Below, piece by piece: positions 9,575 through 18,557 of a stretch of DNA of 55,113 bases (positions within the stretch are counted from its first letter, which is position 1; every line of letters starts with the position of its first letter). Origin of the DNA: Clostridia bacterium (GTDB lineage: Bacteria > Bacillota > Clostridia > TANB77 > CAG-508); NCBI GenBank assembly GCA_017533795.1, contig JAFWIH010000006.1:1-55113 (forward strand). Reading direction: 5' to 3'. The translations under genes and the position numbers were made by a program. The notes under the pieces are model-generated. The model saw only the letters and a list, made by a program, of their open reading frames with translations. It did no database searches and was not told the origin of the DNA.

Positions 9575-10351
9575 TTATCCTAAAGCAACATCTAAAATCA
9601 TCATTATAACAAAACCTATTGCAACACCTATTGTTCCAATATTTGAGTGTACTCCTGCTTGTGCCTCTGGAATAAGTTCTTCAACTACAACATAAATCAT
9701 AGCTCCTGCTGCAAAAGATAACAAATAAGGAAGTATAGGAACAACCATGTTTGTTAATAGAATTGTAATAATTGCACCTATAGGCTCTACAATGCCAGAT
9801 AAAGTACCATATATAAATGCCTTAAATTTGGACACCCCTTCACTTTTAAGTGGCATAGAAATTATTGCTCCTTCTGGGAAGTTTTGAATTGCTATACCTA
9901 TTGCTAAAGCTACAGCCCCTGCCATTGTAATACCTGTGTTGTGTGCTAATGCTCCTGCAAACACTACACCTACCGCCATTCCTTCAGGAATATTATGCAA
10001 TGTAACTGCAAGCACCATCATAGTAGTTTTTTGTAATTTTGATTTTATGCCTTCTGGTTTATCAGTATTTAAATGAAGATGAGGTATACAGCTGTCTAGA
10101 ACTAATAAAAATATTATTCCTAGCATAAATCCAACTGCTGCTGGAATCCATGGCATTATCCCTTGTTCTTCTGCCATTTCTATAGATGGCATTATTAAAG
10201 ACCAGACTGATGCAGCAATCATTACACCTGATGCAAATCCTAATAAAAGTTTTTCAATTTTGCTATTCATTTTATTTCTCATAAAGAATACCATTGCTGA
10301 ACCTAATGTTGTTCCTAAGAATGGAATAGCAAGTCCCCAAAATATATCCAT
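9575..10351 (-). CDS. ZIP-family metal transporter
   Basis: A 258-residue ZIP transporter (GufA/ZupT type) that brings divalent metals into the cytoplasm. About eight membrane segments can be seen. The metal-binding motifs of the family are clear: HNIPEGMAVGV in TM4 and NFPEGAIISMPL in TM5, with VVEELIPEA near the end. A His-containing loop (HLHLN, about residues 91-95) lies between TM3 and TM4. It is encoded 36 bases before the CDF exporter, so an importer and an exporter of divalent metals are paired in one transcription unit. Confidence 0.92.
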   Translation of the reverse strand: MDIFWGLAIPFLGTTLGSAMVFFMRNKMNSKIEKLLLGFASGVMIAASVWSLIMPSIEMAEEQGIMPWIPAAVGFMLGIIFLLVLDSCIPHLHLNTDKPEGIKSKLQKTTMMVLAVTLHNIPEGMAVGVVFAGALAHNTGITMAGAVALAIGIAIQNFPEGAIISMPLKSEGVSKFKAFIYGTLSGIVEPIGAIITILLTNMVVPILPYLLSFAAGAMIYVVVEELIPEAQAGVHSNIGTIGVAIGFVIMMILDVALG

Positions 10352-10396
10352 TTTATTTGTTTCCTTTCATTTTTTACTATATTTATTGTTTAAAAT

Positions 10397-11023
10397 CTAA
10401 GAATTTTTTAATACCACTTCACTTAGTGTATCTGCAACACTTTCAAATGAATCAAAGCAGTTTTCTAAAGAAGTATATATTTTTTCCCATTTAATCATTT
10501 CTATTGTATCACTTTCTTTAAAAAGTTTTCTAATGCTCATTTCATATAACCTATCTCCTTCTTCTTCTAGGTTATTTACTTCAATTACTAATTTGTTTAC
10601 CTCATCATATTTTTTACTTGACTTGAATTTTATCATCATTTCTTTTTCTATTGTACATAATTTATTCATAAGCTCTACAAATTGTTTTATATCTTCTCTT
10701 ATAGTTATGATGTTAAAAATATTAAAATCTATAACAGTTTCATCTATGCAATCTATTATATCATCTATTTTTTTAGCAAGTAAGACAATATCTTCTCTTT
10801 CAATTGGTGGTAAAAAATCCTTGACTAAAGTTTCAAGTAAATGATGTAGATTGTCATCTGCTTTGTTTTCAAGATTGTGTACTGTTTGCTCTATTTCTTT
10901 TGCTTTATTATTATCATAGTTGTCAATAAAATCCTTAAGTATTTGTGACATTTCTAATGCTATTTCAATATTTTTTATAAATTCATCATAATAATTAAAT
11001 TTTGGCAATTTCTTTTCTCTCAT
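10397..11023 (-). CDS. DUF47 (PhoU-like) protein partner of PiT
   Basis: A 208-residue, all-helical cytoplasmic protein of the DUF47/TIGR00153 family, relatives of PhoU encoded next to PiT phosphate transporters. Family features are the repeated three-helix bundles with acidic patches, here NKADDNLHHLLE, DFLPPIEREDIVLLAKKIDDIIDCIDE and NLEEEGDRLYEMSI, which in PhoU-like proteins hold metal clusters. It begins 9 bases after the PiT gene and is presumably co-translated with it as a regulator of phosphate uptake. Confidence 0.9.
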   Translation of the reverse strand: MREKKLPKFNYYDEFIKNIEIALEMSQILKDFIDNYDNNKAKEIEQTVHNLENKADDNLHHLLETLVKDFLPPIEREDIVLLAKKIDDIIDCIDETVIDFNIFNIITIREDIKQFVELMNKLCTIEKEMMIKFKSSKKYDEVNKLVIEVNNLEEEGDRLYEMSIRKLFKESDTIEMIKWEKIYTSLENCFDSFESVADTLSEVVLKNS

Positions 11024-11032
11024 TTTTTTCTC

Positions 11033-12088
11033 CTATACAAAAATTTTCATAAATATAAATGTAGTAACATAGCCAAGTAAACCACATGCAGGAAATGTTA
11101 TAATCCATGCAAGAAACATGTTTTTTACTACCTTCCAATTAACATTAGATATTCTTTTTGATGCTCCAACTCCCATGATGGCAGTAGTTTTAACTTGAGT
11201 TGTGCTTACCGGTATTCCAAATAATGTTGATACGAATAAACATATAGAACTTGCTAAGTCTGCTGAAGCACCTTGGTATGTTTCTAATTTTACCATTTTC
11301 ATTCCAACTGTTTTTATTATCTTATATCCACCTATTGAAGTTCCAAGTGTCATAGTTAAAGAACATAAAATCATAAGCCAAAAAGGTATTGAAATAGCTT
11401 GTGAGTTTGTTATGCCGTTTGAAAGCTCAATTGCTAGTAAAAATATACCTATAAATTTTTGGCCATCTTGTGCTCCATGCATAAATGCCATAGCACCACC
11501 ACTAAAAATTTGCATTTTTTTAAAAAATGGTATTGTCTTTCTTCTGTCTAGATTACAGCAAATTTTTTCTATTGCCTTTGTAACTATATATCCAAGTATA
11601 AAACCTAGAATGGCTGATAAAACTAAACCTACTATAACTTTTTTCCATTCTTCAATGTTAATTCCAGATATTCCTTTTTGTATTGCAATTGCAGCTCCAG
11701 AAACTCCAGCAATTAGTGCATGAGATTCACTTGTAGGTATTCCAAATAGCCATGCCATTATTGCCCATAAAACTATAGAAATCATTCCTGCACAAAGTGC
11801 AATTAAAGCATTTGATGCGTTATCTCCAAAATCAGCTATACTGTGCAGAGTTTCTGCAACTGTTGAGCTAATTATTGTCATAACTAAAACACCTAAAAAG
11901 TTGAAAATTGCGGCCATTATAATAGCATTTTTAGGTCTAATTGTTCTAGTAGAAACGCATGTTGCTATAGCATTTGGTGCATCTGTCCATCCATTTACTA
12001 AAACTACTCCTAAAATAAGCAATGATATTATAGCTAATGGAAAGTTTTGGCTTATATTTATTATATAGTTTTGAAATGTAAGTTCCAT
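11033..12088 (-). CDS. pit: inorganic phosphate transporter, PiT family
   Basis: A 351-residue membrane protein of the PiT family, which takes up phosphate (as a metal-phosphate complex) with protons. Conserved segments are VNGWTDAPNAIATCVSTRTIRPKNAI near the N-terminus (GxNDxxNA-like), GIPTSESHALIAGV in the middle and GIPVSTTQVKTTAIMGVG near the end, the two PD repeats of the family. The length is at the short end for the family, typical of Firmicutes. It is followed after 9 bases by DUF47 and then by two metal transporters, so phosphate and divalent metal transport appear linked here. Confidence 0.92.
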   Translation of the reverse strand: MELTFQNYIINISQNFPLAIISLLILGVVLVNGWTDAPNAIATCVSTRTIRPKNAIIMAAIFNFLGVLVMTIISSTVAETLHSIADFGDNASNALIALCAGMISIVLWAIMAWLFGIPTSESHALIAGVSGAAIAIQKGISGINIEEWKKVIVGLVLSAILGFILGYIVTKAIEKICCNLDRRKTIPFFKKMQIFSGGAMAFMHGAQDGQKFIGIFLLAIELSNGITNSQAISIPFWLMILCSLTMTLGTSIGGYKIIKTVGMKMVKLETYQGASADLASSICLFVSTLFGIPVSTTQVKTTAIMGVGASKRISNVNWKVVKNMFLAWIITFPACGLLGYVTTFIFMKIFV

Positions 12089-12097
12089 TCAATTCTC

Positions 12098-12982
12098 CTA
12101 TTCTTCATTTGTTTTTGTTATGTTGTATGTATTTCTTTTCACATCAATTTCATATATTGTTTTATTTCCATTAGAGTCTTCCATTACTAAATTAGTTATT
12201 CCTGCTCTCTTAAATTCTGCATTTACTGTGTAAGCTTCTAAACTTTCATTATACTCAATATATACTCTACCAAGTTTATCATCCTCTAAATATACTTTAT
12301 ACGTATCATCAAATATTTTTCCAGTTTCGCTATCACTTACTAAAAGAGTAGTATTGTATGTAGTATTATTTGCAAATGTTATAAAAGTCATTGTAATTAT
12401 TATTAGCAAACTTATTATTATTCCTGTAATTTTTACCTTTTTATCATTAAATATACATATTGGATATAATAATAAAGTAACAATGCAAAATAATGCACTT
12501 AATAAATGATATGGAAAATAATATAATGTTTCTCCTAAAAATCCACTATAATGTATTCCTAAAAAAATCAAAATAGGTGTTAAAATGGCTAATCCCCACC
12601 ATCTATCTTTTTTCATAAAATAACCAATAAATCCCATAGGAATTGTGCAAATAGTCCAAATAATCCAAAATCTATAATAGGTTAAAAATAATTTACTATG
12701 ATTTATTATATCTTGAGTTAAATACACTAAAGGTTGACTTATTAAGAAAAATACAAAACATTTCAATGCAGAATCTTTTGCCGATTTACTATTCATAATT
12801 ATTAGTATGCCAAATAGAATCCATACTTCAAATGATATTGCAATATCTGCAAAAGATGTATTCTTCGCTATAGGAAGCATAGCCATAATCCCAGTATATA
12901 CCCCCGCTACTATTGCAAATATAATTAACTTTTTCCAATTTAAATCAATTCCACCAAATAATTTTTTTATTTTTTCTTTCAT
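12098..12982 (-). CDS. hypothetical membrane protein
   Basis: A 294-residue protein with about seven membrane segments in the first two thirds (from residue 17, LIIFAIVAGVYTGIMAMLPIA, to about 205) and a soluble, probably extracellular C-terminal domain of about 85 residues rich in Tyr, Asn and Thr. I do not recognise a family. ATG at 12982 has AAGGAG. It ends 9 bases before the PiT gene and seems to be the first gene of the phosphate/metal transport operon. Confidence 0.7.
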   Translation of the reverse strand: MKEKIKKLFGGIDLNWKKLIIFAIVAGVYTGIMAMLPIAKNTSFADIAISFEVWILFGILIIMNSKSAKDSALKCFVFFLISQPLVYLTQDIINHSKLFLTYYRFWIIWTICTIPMGFIGYFMKKDRWWGLAILTPILIFLGIHYSGFLGETLYYFPYHLLSALFCIVTLLLYPICIFNDKKVKITGIIISLLIIITMTFITFANNTTYNTTLLVSDSETGKIFDDTYKVYLEDDKLGRVYIEYNESLEAYTVNAEFKRAGITNLVMEDSNGNKTIYEIDVKRNTYNITKTNEE

Positions 12983-13025
12983 CTTTAACTCCTTAAAATA
13001 TGTAATAAATTTATTTTTGCTTTAA

Positions 13026-13445
13026 TTATATACCAATTTCTATATTTATATCAATAACTTCATCAATATAAATTTCTTTTTCATTATCAAGAATAATTTT
13101 CTCATTATATTCATCTATCTTTTCTACTACACCTGTTATTGTTTGATAGCTGCCACCATCTTTTTTTCTATCTGGAATAAAATATGTAAATGTTACTTTT
13201 GGTTTGTTTTTTATTTGTCCTTTTATCCATTGTATTTTTCTATCTAACTCCGTTTTTAATTCTTCATCTATTTCACGTTTATTATCTGTTACTCTTTCTG
13301 TTTCTTCTACCGCTTCCCCATAACCTGTTAATGCTGCAAATGGTGCAAATTGTGCTGACCTTGCATATAAAGACATTTGAGGATGTTTTCTAGATATGTG
13401 ATGCGGCATATTTATTATATCTGTATACTGATTTTTTCCTTGCAT
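13026..13445 (-). CDS. YolD-like protein
   Basis: A 139-residue YolD-like protein (PF08863 type). The central part, MPHHISRKHPQMSLYARSAQFAPFAALTGY, is the hallmark of the version found with UvrX/DinB-type polymerases, followed by a small beta-rich domain. YolD proteins are usually encoded with a Y-family polymerase in Firmicutes, plasmids and phages and are thought to modulate it. Here it starts 6 bases after the polymerase stop codon, so the two are one operon. Confidence 0.9.
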   Translation of the reverse strand: MQGKNQYTDIINMPHHISRKHPQMSLYARSAQFAPFAALTGYGEAVEETERVTDNKREIDEELKTELDRKIQWIKGQIKNKPKVTFTYFIPDRKKDGGSYQTITGVVEKIDEYNEKIILDNEKEIYIDEVIDINIEIGI

Positions 13446-13451
13446 TTTCCC

Positions 13452-14945
13452 CTACCCCTTATGGCCACCAATTTGACCATTCCTTTCTATTGTAGTGCTT
13501 TCTTTTAACAAATCCATTCCTTTTAGTATTGAATTTTTTCCATATTTATTTTGTATGTCTAATACCGCACTTTGCATTTTCTTTTCTAATTTTTCCTTTT
13601 CTTTTTGTTCTTCTTTTTTGTTATAGTCTGTAAACAAATCTATTTGTTCAAATTCTTTATTATTGTTTTCTGAATCGTAAACTACATTATCAGCCGTAAT
13701 ATTTAATTTTCTAATTAACAAATTTTCATTTGTTATTTTTTTATAAAGTGCTACTGCTGCATTAATTATTAGTTTTGCAGAAGATGTTTTATGATCTAAA
13801 TTTATTGTACCATGTGCAGGTTTTGGCACTTTTCTGCCATAATGGTCCTTTGTAATTTCTCCTTTATAGTAATTTTTTATTGCTGGAATTTTTAAATTGT
13901 CTATGTCATACTGTACATCTATTACTATTTTAGATGTTATTAAATTCTTTTTTACTAAGTCATTTGAAAGTGAGTTTGCCATATTTTTTATAATAGTTTC
14001 TGCATCATGATTTGTATATGCACAATGTAATACTTGCCCTGAACTTATACTGTTTTCTCTAGGTTCATAAGATTTAACACTTTCTATTGTAGCAGGTTCC
14101 CATCCCCACGCATGGTCTATTAGGAGCTCTGCATTTACCCCAAATAATTTATATAATAATTCTTCATTTTTTATAGATGTTCTAGCAACATCTCCCATTG
14201 TATACATACCATATTTTTCAAGTTTTTTAGCATAACCTCTACCTACTCTCCAAAAATCGGTTAACGGTCTATGATTCCAAAGTAGTTTTCTATAGCTCAT
14301 TTCGTCAAGGCCTGCTATTCTTACTCCGTTTTTATTTGGACTTACATGCTTTGCAACAATATCCATAGCAATTTTACACAAATAAAGATTAGTTCCAATT
14401 CCAGCTGTTGCAGTTATTCCTGTTGTTTCGTAAACGTCCTGTATTACTTTTGTAACAAGTTCTCTTGCTGTCATTTTATATGTTTTAAGATAATGTGTAA
14501 CATCTATAAAAACTTCATCTATTGAGTAAATAAACATGTCATCAGGGGAAAAATATTTTAAATATATTTTTACAATATCTGTACTATATTTCATATAAAA
14601 TGACATTCTAGGTGGTGCAACAATATAACTTAGTTCTAAATCAGGATTGTTTTTTAGTGCAATATCATCATAAGATTGTCCAGTAAATACTTTTCCTGGA
14701 GCCTTTATTTTTCTTTCTATATTTACTTCTCTAACTCTTTCTACTACTTGATATAATCTTGCTCTTCCAGCTATTCCATAAGCTTTAAGCGATGGACTTA
14801 CTGCTAAGCAAACAGTTTTATCTGTACGACTTTTGTCTGCTACAACTAAGTTTGTTGTAATAGGATTTAAACCTCTTTCCATACACTCTACAGAGGCATA
14901 AAAGCTTTTTAAATCTATTGCTATATAAATATTTTGTTCTTTCAT
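13452..14945 (-). CDS. Y-family DNA polymerase (UvrX/DinB/UmuC-like)
   Basis: A 497-residue translesion polymerase. The palm acidic residues are visible in YIAIDLKSFYASVECMERG (residues 6-24, first Asp) and YSIDEVFIDVT (Asp-Glu, near 140-150). A thumb with helix-hairpin-helix (TAGIGTNLYLCKIAMDIVAKH) and a little-finger domain follow. The C-terminal 50 residues are charged and hold a possible clamp-binding segment (EQIDLFT). Length and the companion YolD gene fit the UvrX/YqjW branch. The promoter at 14975-15003 carries a partial LexA-like half site, so SOS control is possible but not shown. Confidence 0.93.
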   Translation of the reverse strand: MKEQNIYIAIDLKSFYASVECMERGLNPITTNLVVADKSRTDKTVCLAVSPSLKAYGIAGRARLYQVVERVREVNIERKIKAPGKVFTGQSYDDIALKNNPDLELSYIVAPPRMSFYMKYSTDIVKIYLKYFSPDDMFIYSIDEVFIDVTHYLKTYKMTARELVTKVIQDVYETTGITATAGIGTNLYLCKIAMDIVAKHVSPNKNGVRIAGLDEMSYRKLLWNHRPLTDFWRVGRGYAKKLEKYGMYTMGDVARTSIKNEELLYKLFGVNAELLIDHAWGWEPATIESVKSYEPRENSISSGQVLHCAYTNHDAETIIKNMANSLSNDLVKKNLITSKIVIDVQYDIDNLKIPAIKNYYKGEITKDHYGRKVPKPAHGTINLDHKTSSAKLIINAAVALYKKITNENLLIRKLNITADNVVYDSENNNKEFEQIDLFTDYNKKEEQKEKEKLEKKMQSAVLDIQNKYGKNSILKGMDLLKESTTIERNGQIGGHKG

Positions 14946-14961
14946 TTTATACCCCCTTAAT

Positions 14962-15003
14962 CAAACTTAAGTGTATTATATCATGTTATCTTTTGTTTGT
15001 AAA
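14962..15003 (-). promoter_or_regulatory. promoter of the polymerase-yolD operon with a LexA-like partial site
   Basis: On the minus strand TTTACA (14998-15003) is 17 bases from TATAAT (14975-14980). Directly after the -10 box, 14962-14975 reads TACACTTAAGTTTG. Its right half matches the Bacillus-type LexA half site (GTTYG) exactly, but its left half matches poorly. The promoter is convincing; the operator is only a candidate. Confidence 0.6.
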
Positions 15004-15023
15004 CAGTTGTTTGCTATTTACTT

Positions 15024-15056
15024 TAAAAAATGAGTAAGATATTTATCTTACTCATT
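15024..15056 (-). terminator. terminator after gpmA
   Basis: A perfect 12-bp stem (15029-15040 with 15045-15056) and a 4-base loop, followed on the minus strand by TTTTTT. It lies 9 bases after the gpmA stop. Confidence 0.9.
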
Positions 15057-15065
15057 ACAAATATT

Positions 15066-15755
15066 CTATTTCACATAATAATGTCTGATTGGTTTTAAGT
15101 TATCATCTAATTCGTAGCAAATAGGATTACCAGTTTGTAGTTCTAGGTTAATTATGTCTTCATCACTTATATTATCTAAGTATTTTATCAAACCTCTTAA
15201 ACTATTTCCATGAGCTGCAATTATTATCTTTTTTCCATTTTTTAAGTCTTGTTCAATTTCTTCATTCCATAAAACCATAACTCTTTTTATTGTATCTATT
15301 AAGTTTTCTGTTTTAGGAAGCTCCTCTGGTTTTAAGTCAGCATATTTAGGATCGTGTCCTGGAAATCTAGGGTCATCTTCTGAAAGTTCTGGTGGCCTAA
15401 CATCTGGGCTCCTTCTCCAAAGCAGTACTTGCTCTTTACCATATTTTTCAGCAGTTTCAGCTTTATTTAATCCTTGTAGAGCTCCATAGTGCCTCTCATT
15501 TAATCTCCAGCTTTTTTTAATTGGAATATCTTTTTCTCCCATTTCTTCAAGTATTAAATCTAATGTATCATTTGCTCTTTTAAGAACTGATGTATATGCT
15601 AAGTCAAATTCATATCCTTTTTCTTTTAAAACTTTCCCCGCTTCTTTTGCTTCATTAATTCCTCTCTCTGACAATTCTACATCTGTCCATCCTGTAAATT
15701 TATTTTCTAAATTCCACCTGCTTTCGCCATGCCTTACTAATACTAATTTTAACAT
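15066..15755 (-). CDS. gpmA: 2,3-bisphosphoglycerate-dependent phosphoglycerate mutase
   Basis: A 229-residue glycolytic mutase that interconverts 3- and 2-phosphoglycerate through a phosphohistidine. The active-site motif LVRHGES (His9) is at the start, followed by [36 protein letters not shown] and the second catalytic His in [13 protein letters not shown] at 15755 is preceded by AGGAGG; the frame could be extended to 15824 but that part is not family sequence. It follows the mechanosensitive channel gene by 13 bases. Confidence 0.96.
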   Translation of the reverse strand: MLKLVLVRHGESRWNLENKFTGWTDVELSERGINEAKEAGKVLKEKGYEFDLAYTSVLKRANDTLDLILEEMGEKDIPIKKSWRLNERHYGALQGLNKAETAEKYGKEQVLLWRRSPDVRPPELSEDDPRFPGHDPKYADLKPEELPKTENLIDTIKRVMVLWNEEIEQDLKNGKKIIIAAHGNSLRGLIKYLDNISDEDIINLELQTGNPICYELDDNLKPIRHYYVK

Positions 15756-15768
15756 AAAAAATCCTCCT

Positions 15769-16566
15769 TTAATTCTTTTGATGCAAGTCAATTTGTGTAT
15801 ATGGTATTTCAATATTGTTTGCATCTAATTCTAGTTTAATAATTCTATTTGCATCCCTTTTTACTTGTGGTTTAAATTCAGGCTTACAATATAAACGTAA
15901 TTTATAAAATATTGCTGAATCTCCAAACTCTTGTATACCCCTATACTCTGTTTTAACTATTTCATCCATTTGTTCAATTTTATTAATTGCACAAGACAAA
16001 ACATTTTCAATGTCTTCTACTTTTCTTTCATACGGAAGCGGAACATCAATATCTAGTTGAGTAGAGATATTTGTTGCTTCGCCTATATTTCTGTTTGCAA
16101 TTACAAAAGTATCATTTGTTTTAACATCTTTAATTTTTGTAGTTTTAAGTCCGACTTCTATAACCTTCCCTTCAACATCTTTTATTTTAACTACATCTCC
16201 TACAGAAAAATAATCATCTACTATAATATTAACTCCCATTATAATATCTTTTAATGCATCTTGTAGAGCTAAACCTGCAATAGCAGAAGCGAGTCCAAGT
16301 CCAGCAATTAAAGACGATACATTAATTCCATTTATTTGCATTACAGCAAGTACTGTTAGTATTATTAATATGTATTTTATAATGTTGTTAAACAATTTCA
16401 TATATGTTTTTCGTTTTCTGTCTATTTTAGAATTAGATTCATTTCTACTCATTATTCTATGAATTATTTTTTTTATTAAAAAATAAACTATAAATGCTAC
16501 AATAATAACTGCAATAGATATGAAAATTTCTTTTTTCATAAAGAATTCCAAAAATTGTTCAAACAT
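15769..16566 (-). CDS. MscS-family mechanosensitive ion channel
   Basis: A 265-residue small-conductance mechanosensitive channel that releases solutes on osmotic downshock. Two membrane segments (about 11-34 and 55-75) come before the pore-lining TM3 with Gly/Ala packing ([26 protein letters not shown]), then the beta domain ([23 protein letters not shown]). ATG at 16566 is chosen because GGGAG lies 9 bases upstream. The longer frame from 16584 would put that ribosome-binding sequence inside the gene, with CGG as its second codon. This matters for the CGG finding. Confidence 0.92.
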   Translation of the reverse strand: MFEQFLEFFMKKEIFISIAVIIVAFIVYFLIKKIIHRIMSRNESNSKIDRKRKTYMKLFNNIIKYILIILTVLAVMQINGINVSSLIAGLGLASAIAGLALQDALKDIIMGVNIIVDDYFSVGDVVKIKDVEGKVIEVGLKTTKIKDVKTNDTFVIANRNIGEATNISTQLDIDVPLPYERKVEDIENVLSCAINKIEQMDEIVKTEYRGIQEFGDSAIFYKLRLYCKPEFKPQVKRDANRIIKLELDANNIEIPYTQIDLHQKN

Positions 16567-16613
16567 AAAATTCATCTCCCGCATAGGATTATATCATATT
16601 AAATTTTTTATAA

Positions 16614-16646
16614 CAAGAAAAAGATGCTAAATTTTAGCACCTTTTT
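16614..16646 (-). terminator. terminator after the CAP-domain gene
   Basis: A 9-bp stem (GGTGCTAAA with TTTAGCATC on the minus strand, one G-T pair) lies between an A-run and a T-run, 10 bases after the stop at 16656. Confidence 0.82.
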
Positions 16647-16655
16647 ATAGCATTT

Positions 16656-17396
16656 TTATTTTCCTATAAACATTTGAACATACATTTTTCCATATTTAGG
16701 GCTACTTACTACTCCAATTCCTGTATAATTATAGCTACTATTTAATATATTGGATCTATGTCCAGAAGAATTCATCCACGCAGTTACTGCACCACTATTA
16801 CTAGAATTAGCAGCAATGTTTTCTCCTGCATATTTGTATGATATTTTAAAACTTTTTAACATATCAAATGGTGAACCATATGTAAGTGACTGATGTGAAA
16901 AATAATTATTATTTACCATGTCTTGTGCTTTTATTCTTGCAACCCTTTGTACTTCATTATCATTATTTAAAGCTTGTAGTCCATTTTCTGTACGTTGTTT
17001 ATTGATTAAATTAAACACCTCTTGTTCATCAGTATTCATTTGTGATGCTACTATATTATTATTTTGAGAATTTGTAGTACTGTTAGGATATATTGGTTTT
17101 ATATATTTTTTACTAACCGCACCTACAAAATCTCCCTCTACTTGAACTATGTACCAGTCTCCAACACCTGCAAAAACACGAATATATTGATTTTTACTTA
17201 CAGATGCAACCACCTTATATTGTGTTCCTGGGCCACTTCTTACATTTAAAGTAGTTGCAGTAACAAGCCCTGTAGAAAAGTCTACTTTATAGTAGCTTTG
17301 CATTCCAAAAGAAAACGTAACTGCTGATGCAATAAAAAAAATTGTTAATACTATAGTTACAAGTATTATTTTTCTATTTTGCATAATTTTTTTCAT
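16656..17396 (-). CDS. secreted SH3b and CAP (SCP/PR-1) domain protein
   Basis: A 246-residue exported protein. Residues 1-34 hold a basic start and a hydrophobic signal or anchor segment (ILVTIVLTIFFIASAVTFSFG). Residues about 45-100 are a bacterial SH3 domain (TLNVRSGPGTQYKVVASV), normally a cell-wall binder. Residues about 122-246 are a CAP domain (EVFNLINKQRTENGLQAL, YFSHQS, AGENIAANSS, AWMNSSGHRSNILN) with the conserved His and Glu residues. This pairing is common in Clostridia, including spore-associated YkwD-like proteins; its ligand is unknown. ATG at 17396 sits 5 bases after GGGGG; GTG at 17402 is less suitable. Confidence 0.9.
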   Translation of the reverse strand: MKKIMQNRKIILVTIVLTIFFIASAVTFSFGMQSYYKVDFSTGLVTATTLNVRSGPGTQYKVVASVSKNQYIRVFAGVGDWYIVQVEGDFVGAVSKKYIKPIYPNSTTNSQNNNIVASQMNTDEQEVFNLINKQRTENGLQALNNDNEVQRVARIKAQDMVNNNYFSHQSLTYGSPFDMLKSFKISYKYAGENIAANSSNSGAVTAWMNSSGHRSNILNSSYNYTGIGVVSSPKYGKMYVQMFIGK

Positions 17397-17447
17397 AAAC
17401 ACCCCCTATTAAAGGGTATTTTTGTTTTCTGTATATTATTCCGTAAT

Positions 17448-17798
17448 TTATATTTCTATTATTTTTAAATGATATTTATCTTCAAACATTTTCTTTTTAG
17501 CAATATACTCTTTGGTTTTAATTCCTTTTACATCTATAACTTCTGTAGTGTTATCATTATTGAATATAATAAAATCAGGCTTATATCTTAGTCCATCAGC
17601 TAATATAAATATTGGTTGAAGACAAAAGCCCTTTATATCTTCTGCACGTAGTCTATTTTTTAATTCACAATAATACTCTGCTTCTTTTTTACTATCAAAT
17701 ACATGTCCGTCAATTGAAGTTTTTTGTGCTCTATATTTACTCTTTTTATTAGTTTTATCTGTATATTGTCTATATTCTTCGACGCTCCAATGCTCCAT
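17448..17798 (-). CDS. DUF1064 protein, putative PD-(D/E)XK nuclease fold
   Basis: A 116-residue protein matching DUF1064, a family common in phages and their relics. The core reads YRAQKTSIDGHVFDSKKEAEYY, then LQPIF, then YKPDFIIF and EVIDVKG. The spacing E...PDF...DVKG is that of a small PD-(D/E)XK nuclease, so a resolvase- or nuclease-like role is likely but unproven. The start at 17798 is preferred to 17816 because GGAGG lies 10 bases before it. It stands alone and may be a domesticated phage gene. Confidence 0.75.
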   Translation of the reverse strand: MEHWSVEEYRQYTDKTNKKSKYRAQKTSIDGHVFDSKKEAEYYCELKNRLRAEDIKGFCLQPIFILADGLRYKPDFIIFNNDNTTEVIDVKGIKTKEYIAKKKMFEDKYHLKIIEI

Positions 17799-17826
17799 AA
17801 ATTGAAATACCTCCATAATTTATTTT

Positions 17827-17855
17827 ATTATCATGTTTTTTGCAATAAAAGTCAA
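17827..17855 (-). promoter_or_regulatory. promoter of the DUF1064 gene
   Basis: TTGACT (17850-17855) and GATAAT (17827-17832) on the minus strand with a 17-base spacer, directly upstream of the gene. Confidence 0.65.
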
Positions 17856-17892
17856 GTTCGATATAAGTTTTTTTATTTTTTTCCAATTTCAC

Positions 17893-17922
17893 TAGACATA
17901 TTGGGTAATTTTATGGTATTAT
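17893..17922 (+). promoter_or_regulatory. promoter of the 17967 gene
   Basis: TAGACA (17893-17898) and TATTAT (17917-17922) with an 18-base spacer, 45 bases before the start codon. Confidence 0.5.
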
Positions 17923-17966
17923 ATCTTAGTAAATCAAAAGAAAAGATTATTTAGGAGGTAAAAAAT

Positions 17967-18440
17967 TTGAAAACTTTTAGTAAAATTTTAGTTCTATTTT
18001 TAATAATTACATTCAGTATTATGATGAGTTATTCATTCGCTGTAGATTTAAACTTAACAGATCCAATTGATGGTTCTGCAGCAAACACTTCTACAAATAC
18101 AAACACTAATTCATCTTCTAATAATACTAATAGTAATTCAAGCAGCAGTACAAATAATACCACATCTAATAATGCAACTAACACAACCAATACATCTAAT
18201 AATTCATCTAACACTATAGATGAAGATGAAACTACTTATTCTGGAACGGGAAATAACTATAACACAGTTTCAGAAAATGACACATATCCAAATAGTGATG
18301 AAACTTCAACAACTGTTGGCCTTGCAAGTGGAAACGAAGGTTTAAGTATAAGTGATATTATTAATATATTCGTAATAGTAGTTGGAGTAATATTAATATT
18401 TTTAGGAATAGCGATTTTAGTTAAATCAAAAAAAGAATAA
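17967..18440 (+). CDS. secreted low-complexity protein with C-terminal membrane anchor
   Basis: A 157-residue protein that starts with TTG (17967-17969), fixed by GGAGGT eight bases before it. It has a signal peptide (residues 1-25, ending YSFA), a central region of about 90 residues made mostly of Asn, Ser and Thr, an acidic stretch, and one C-terminal membrane segment (IINIFVIVVGVILIFLGIAIL) with a KSKKE tail that stays in the cytoplasm. This is an exported, tail-anchored linker-like protein. I do not recognise a family. The next gene has the same architecture and they may be functionally paired. Confidence 0.7.
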   Translation: MKTFSKILVLFLIITFSIMMSYSFAVDLNLTDPIDGSAANTSTNTNTNSSSNNTNSNSSSSTNNTTSNNATNTTNTSNNSSNTIDEDETTYSGTGNNYNTVSENDTYPNSDETSTTVGLASGNEGLSISDIINIFVIVVGVILIFLGIAILVKSKKE

Positions 18441-18446
18441 ATTTGT

Positions 18447-18480
18447 AAACAGATATTTATTTAAATATCTGTTTTATTTT
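18447..18480 (+). terminator. terminator after the 17967 gene
   Basis: A 13-bp AT-rich perfect stem (18447-18459 with 18462-18474), followed by TTTTATTTTT. Confidence 0.75.
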
Positions 18481-18557
18481 TCAAATTTTTTCTATGTATA
18501 TTTTCCCCATAAAAAACAATAATATTAATGAAATTTAGTTTGAGGAGGAATTTTTTG

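Noticed and set aside
14990..15005. TGTTTGTAAACA palindrome upstream of the polymerase gene as an operator
   Set aside because: It overlaps the -35 box and is short and AT-rich; no partner regulator is known.
16566..16584. An in-frame CGG as codon 2 of mscS (start at 16584)
   Set aside because: This part contains the GGGAG ribosome-binding site for the ATG at 16566 and is best read as leader, not coding sequence.
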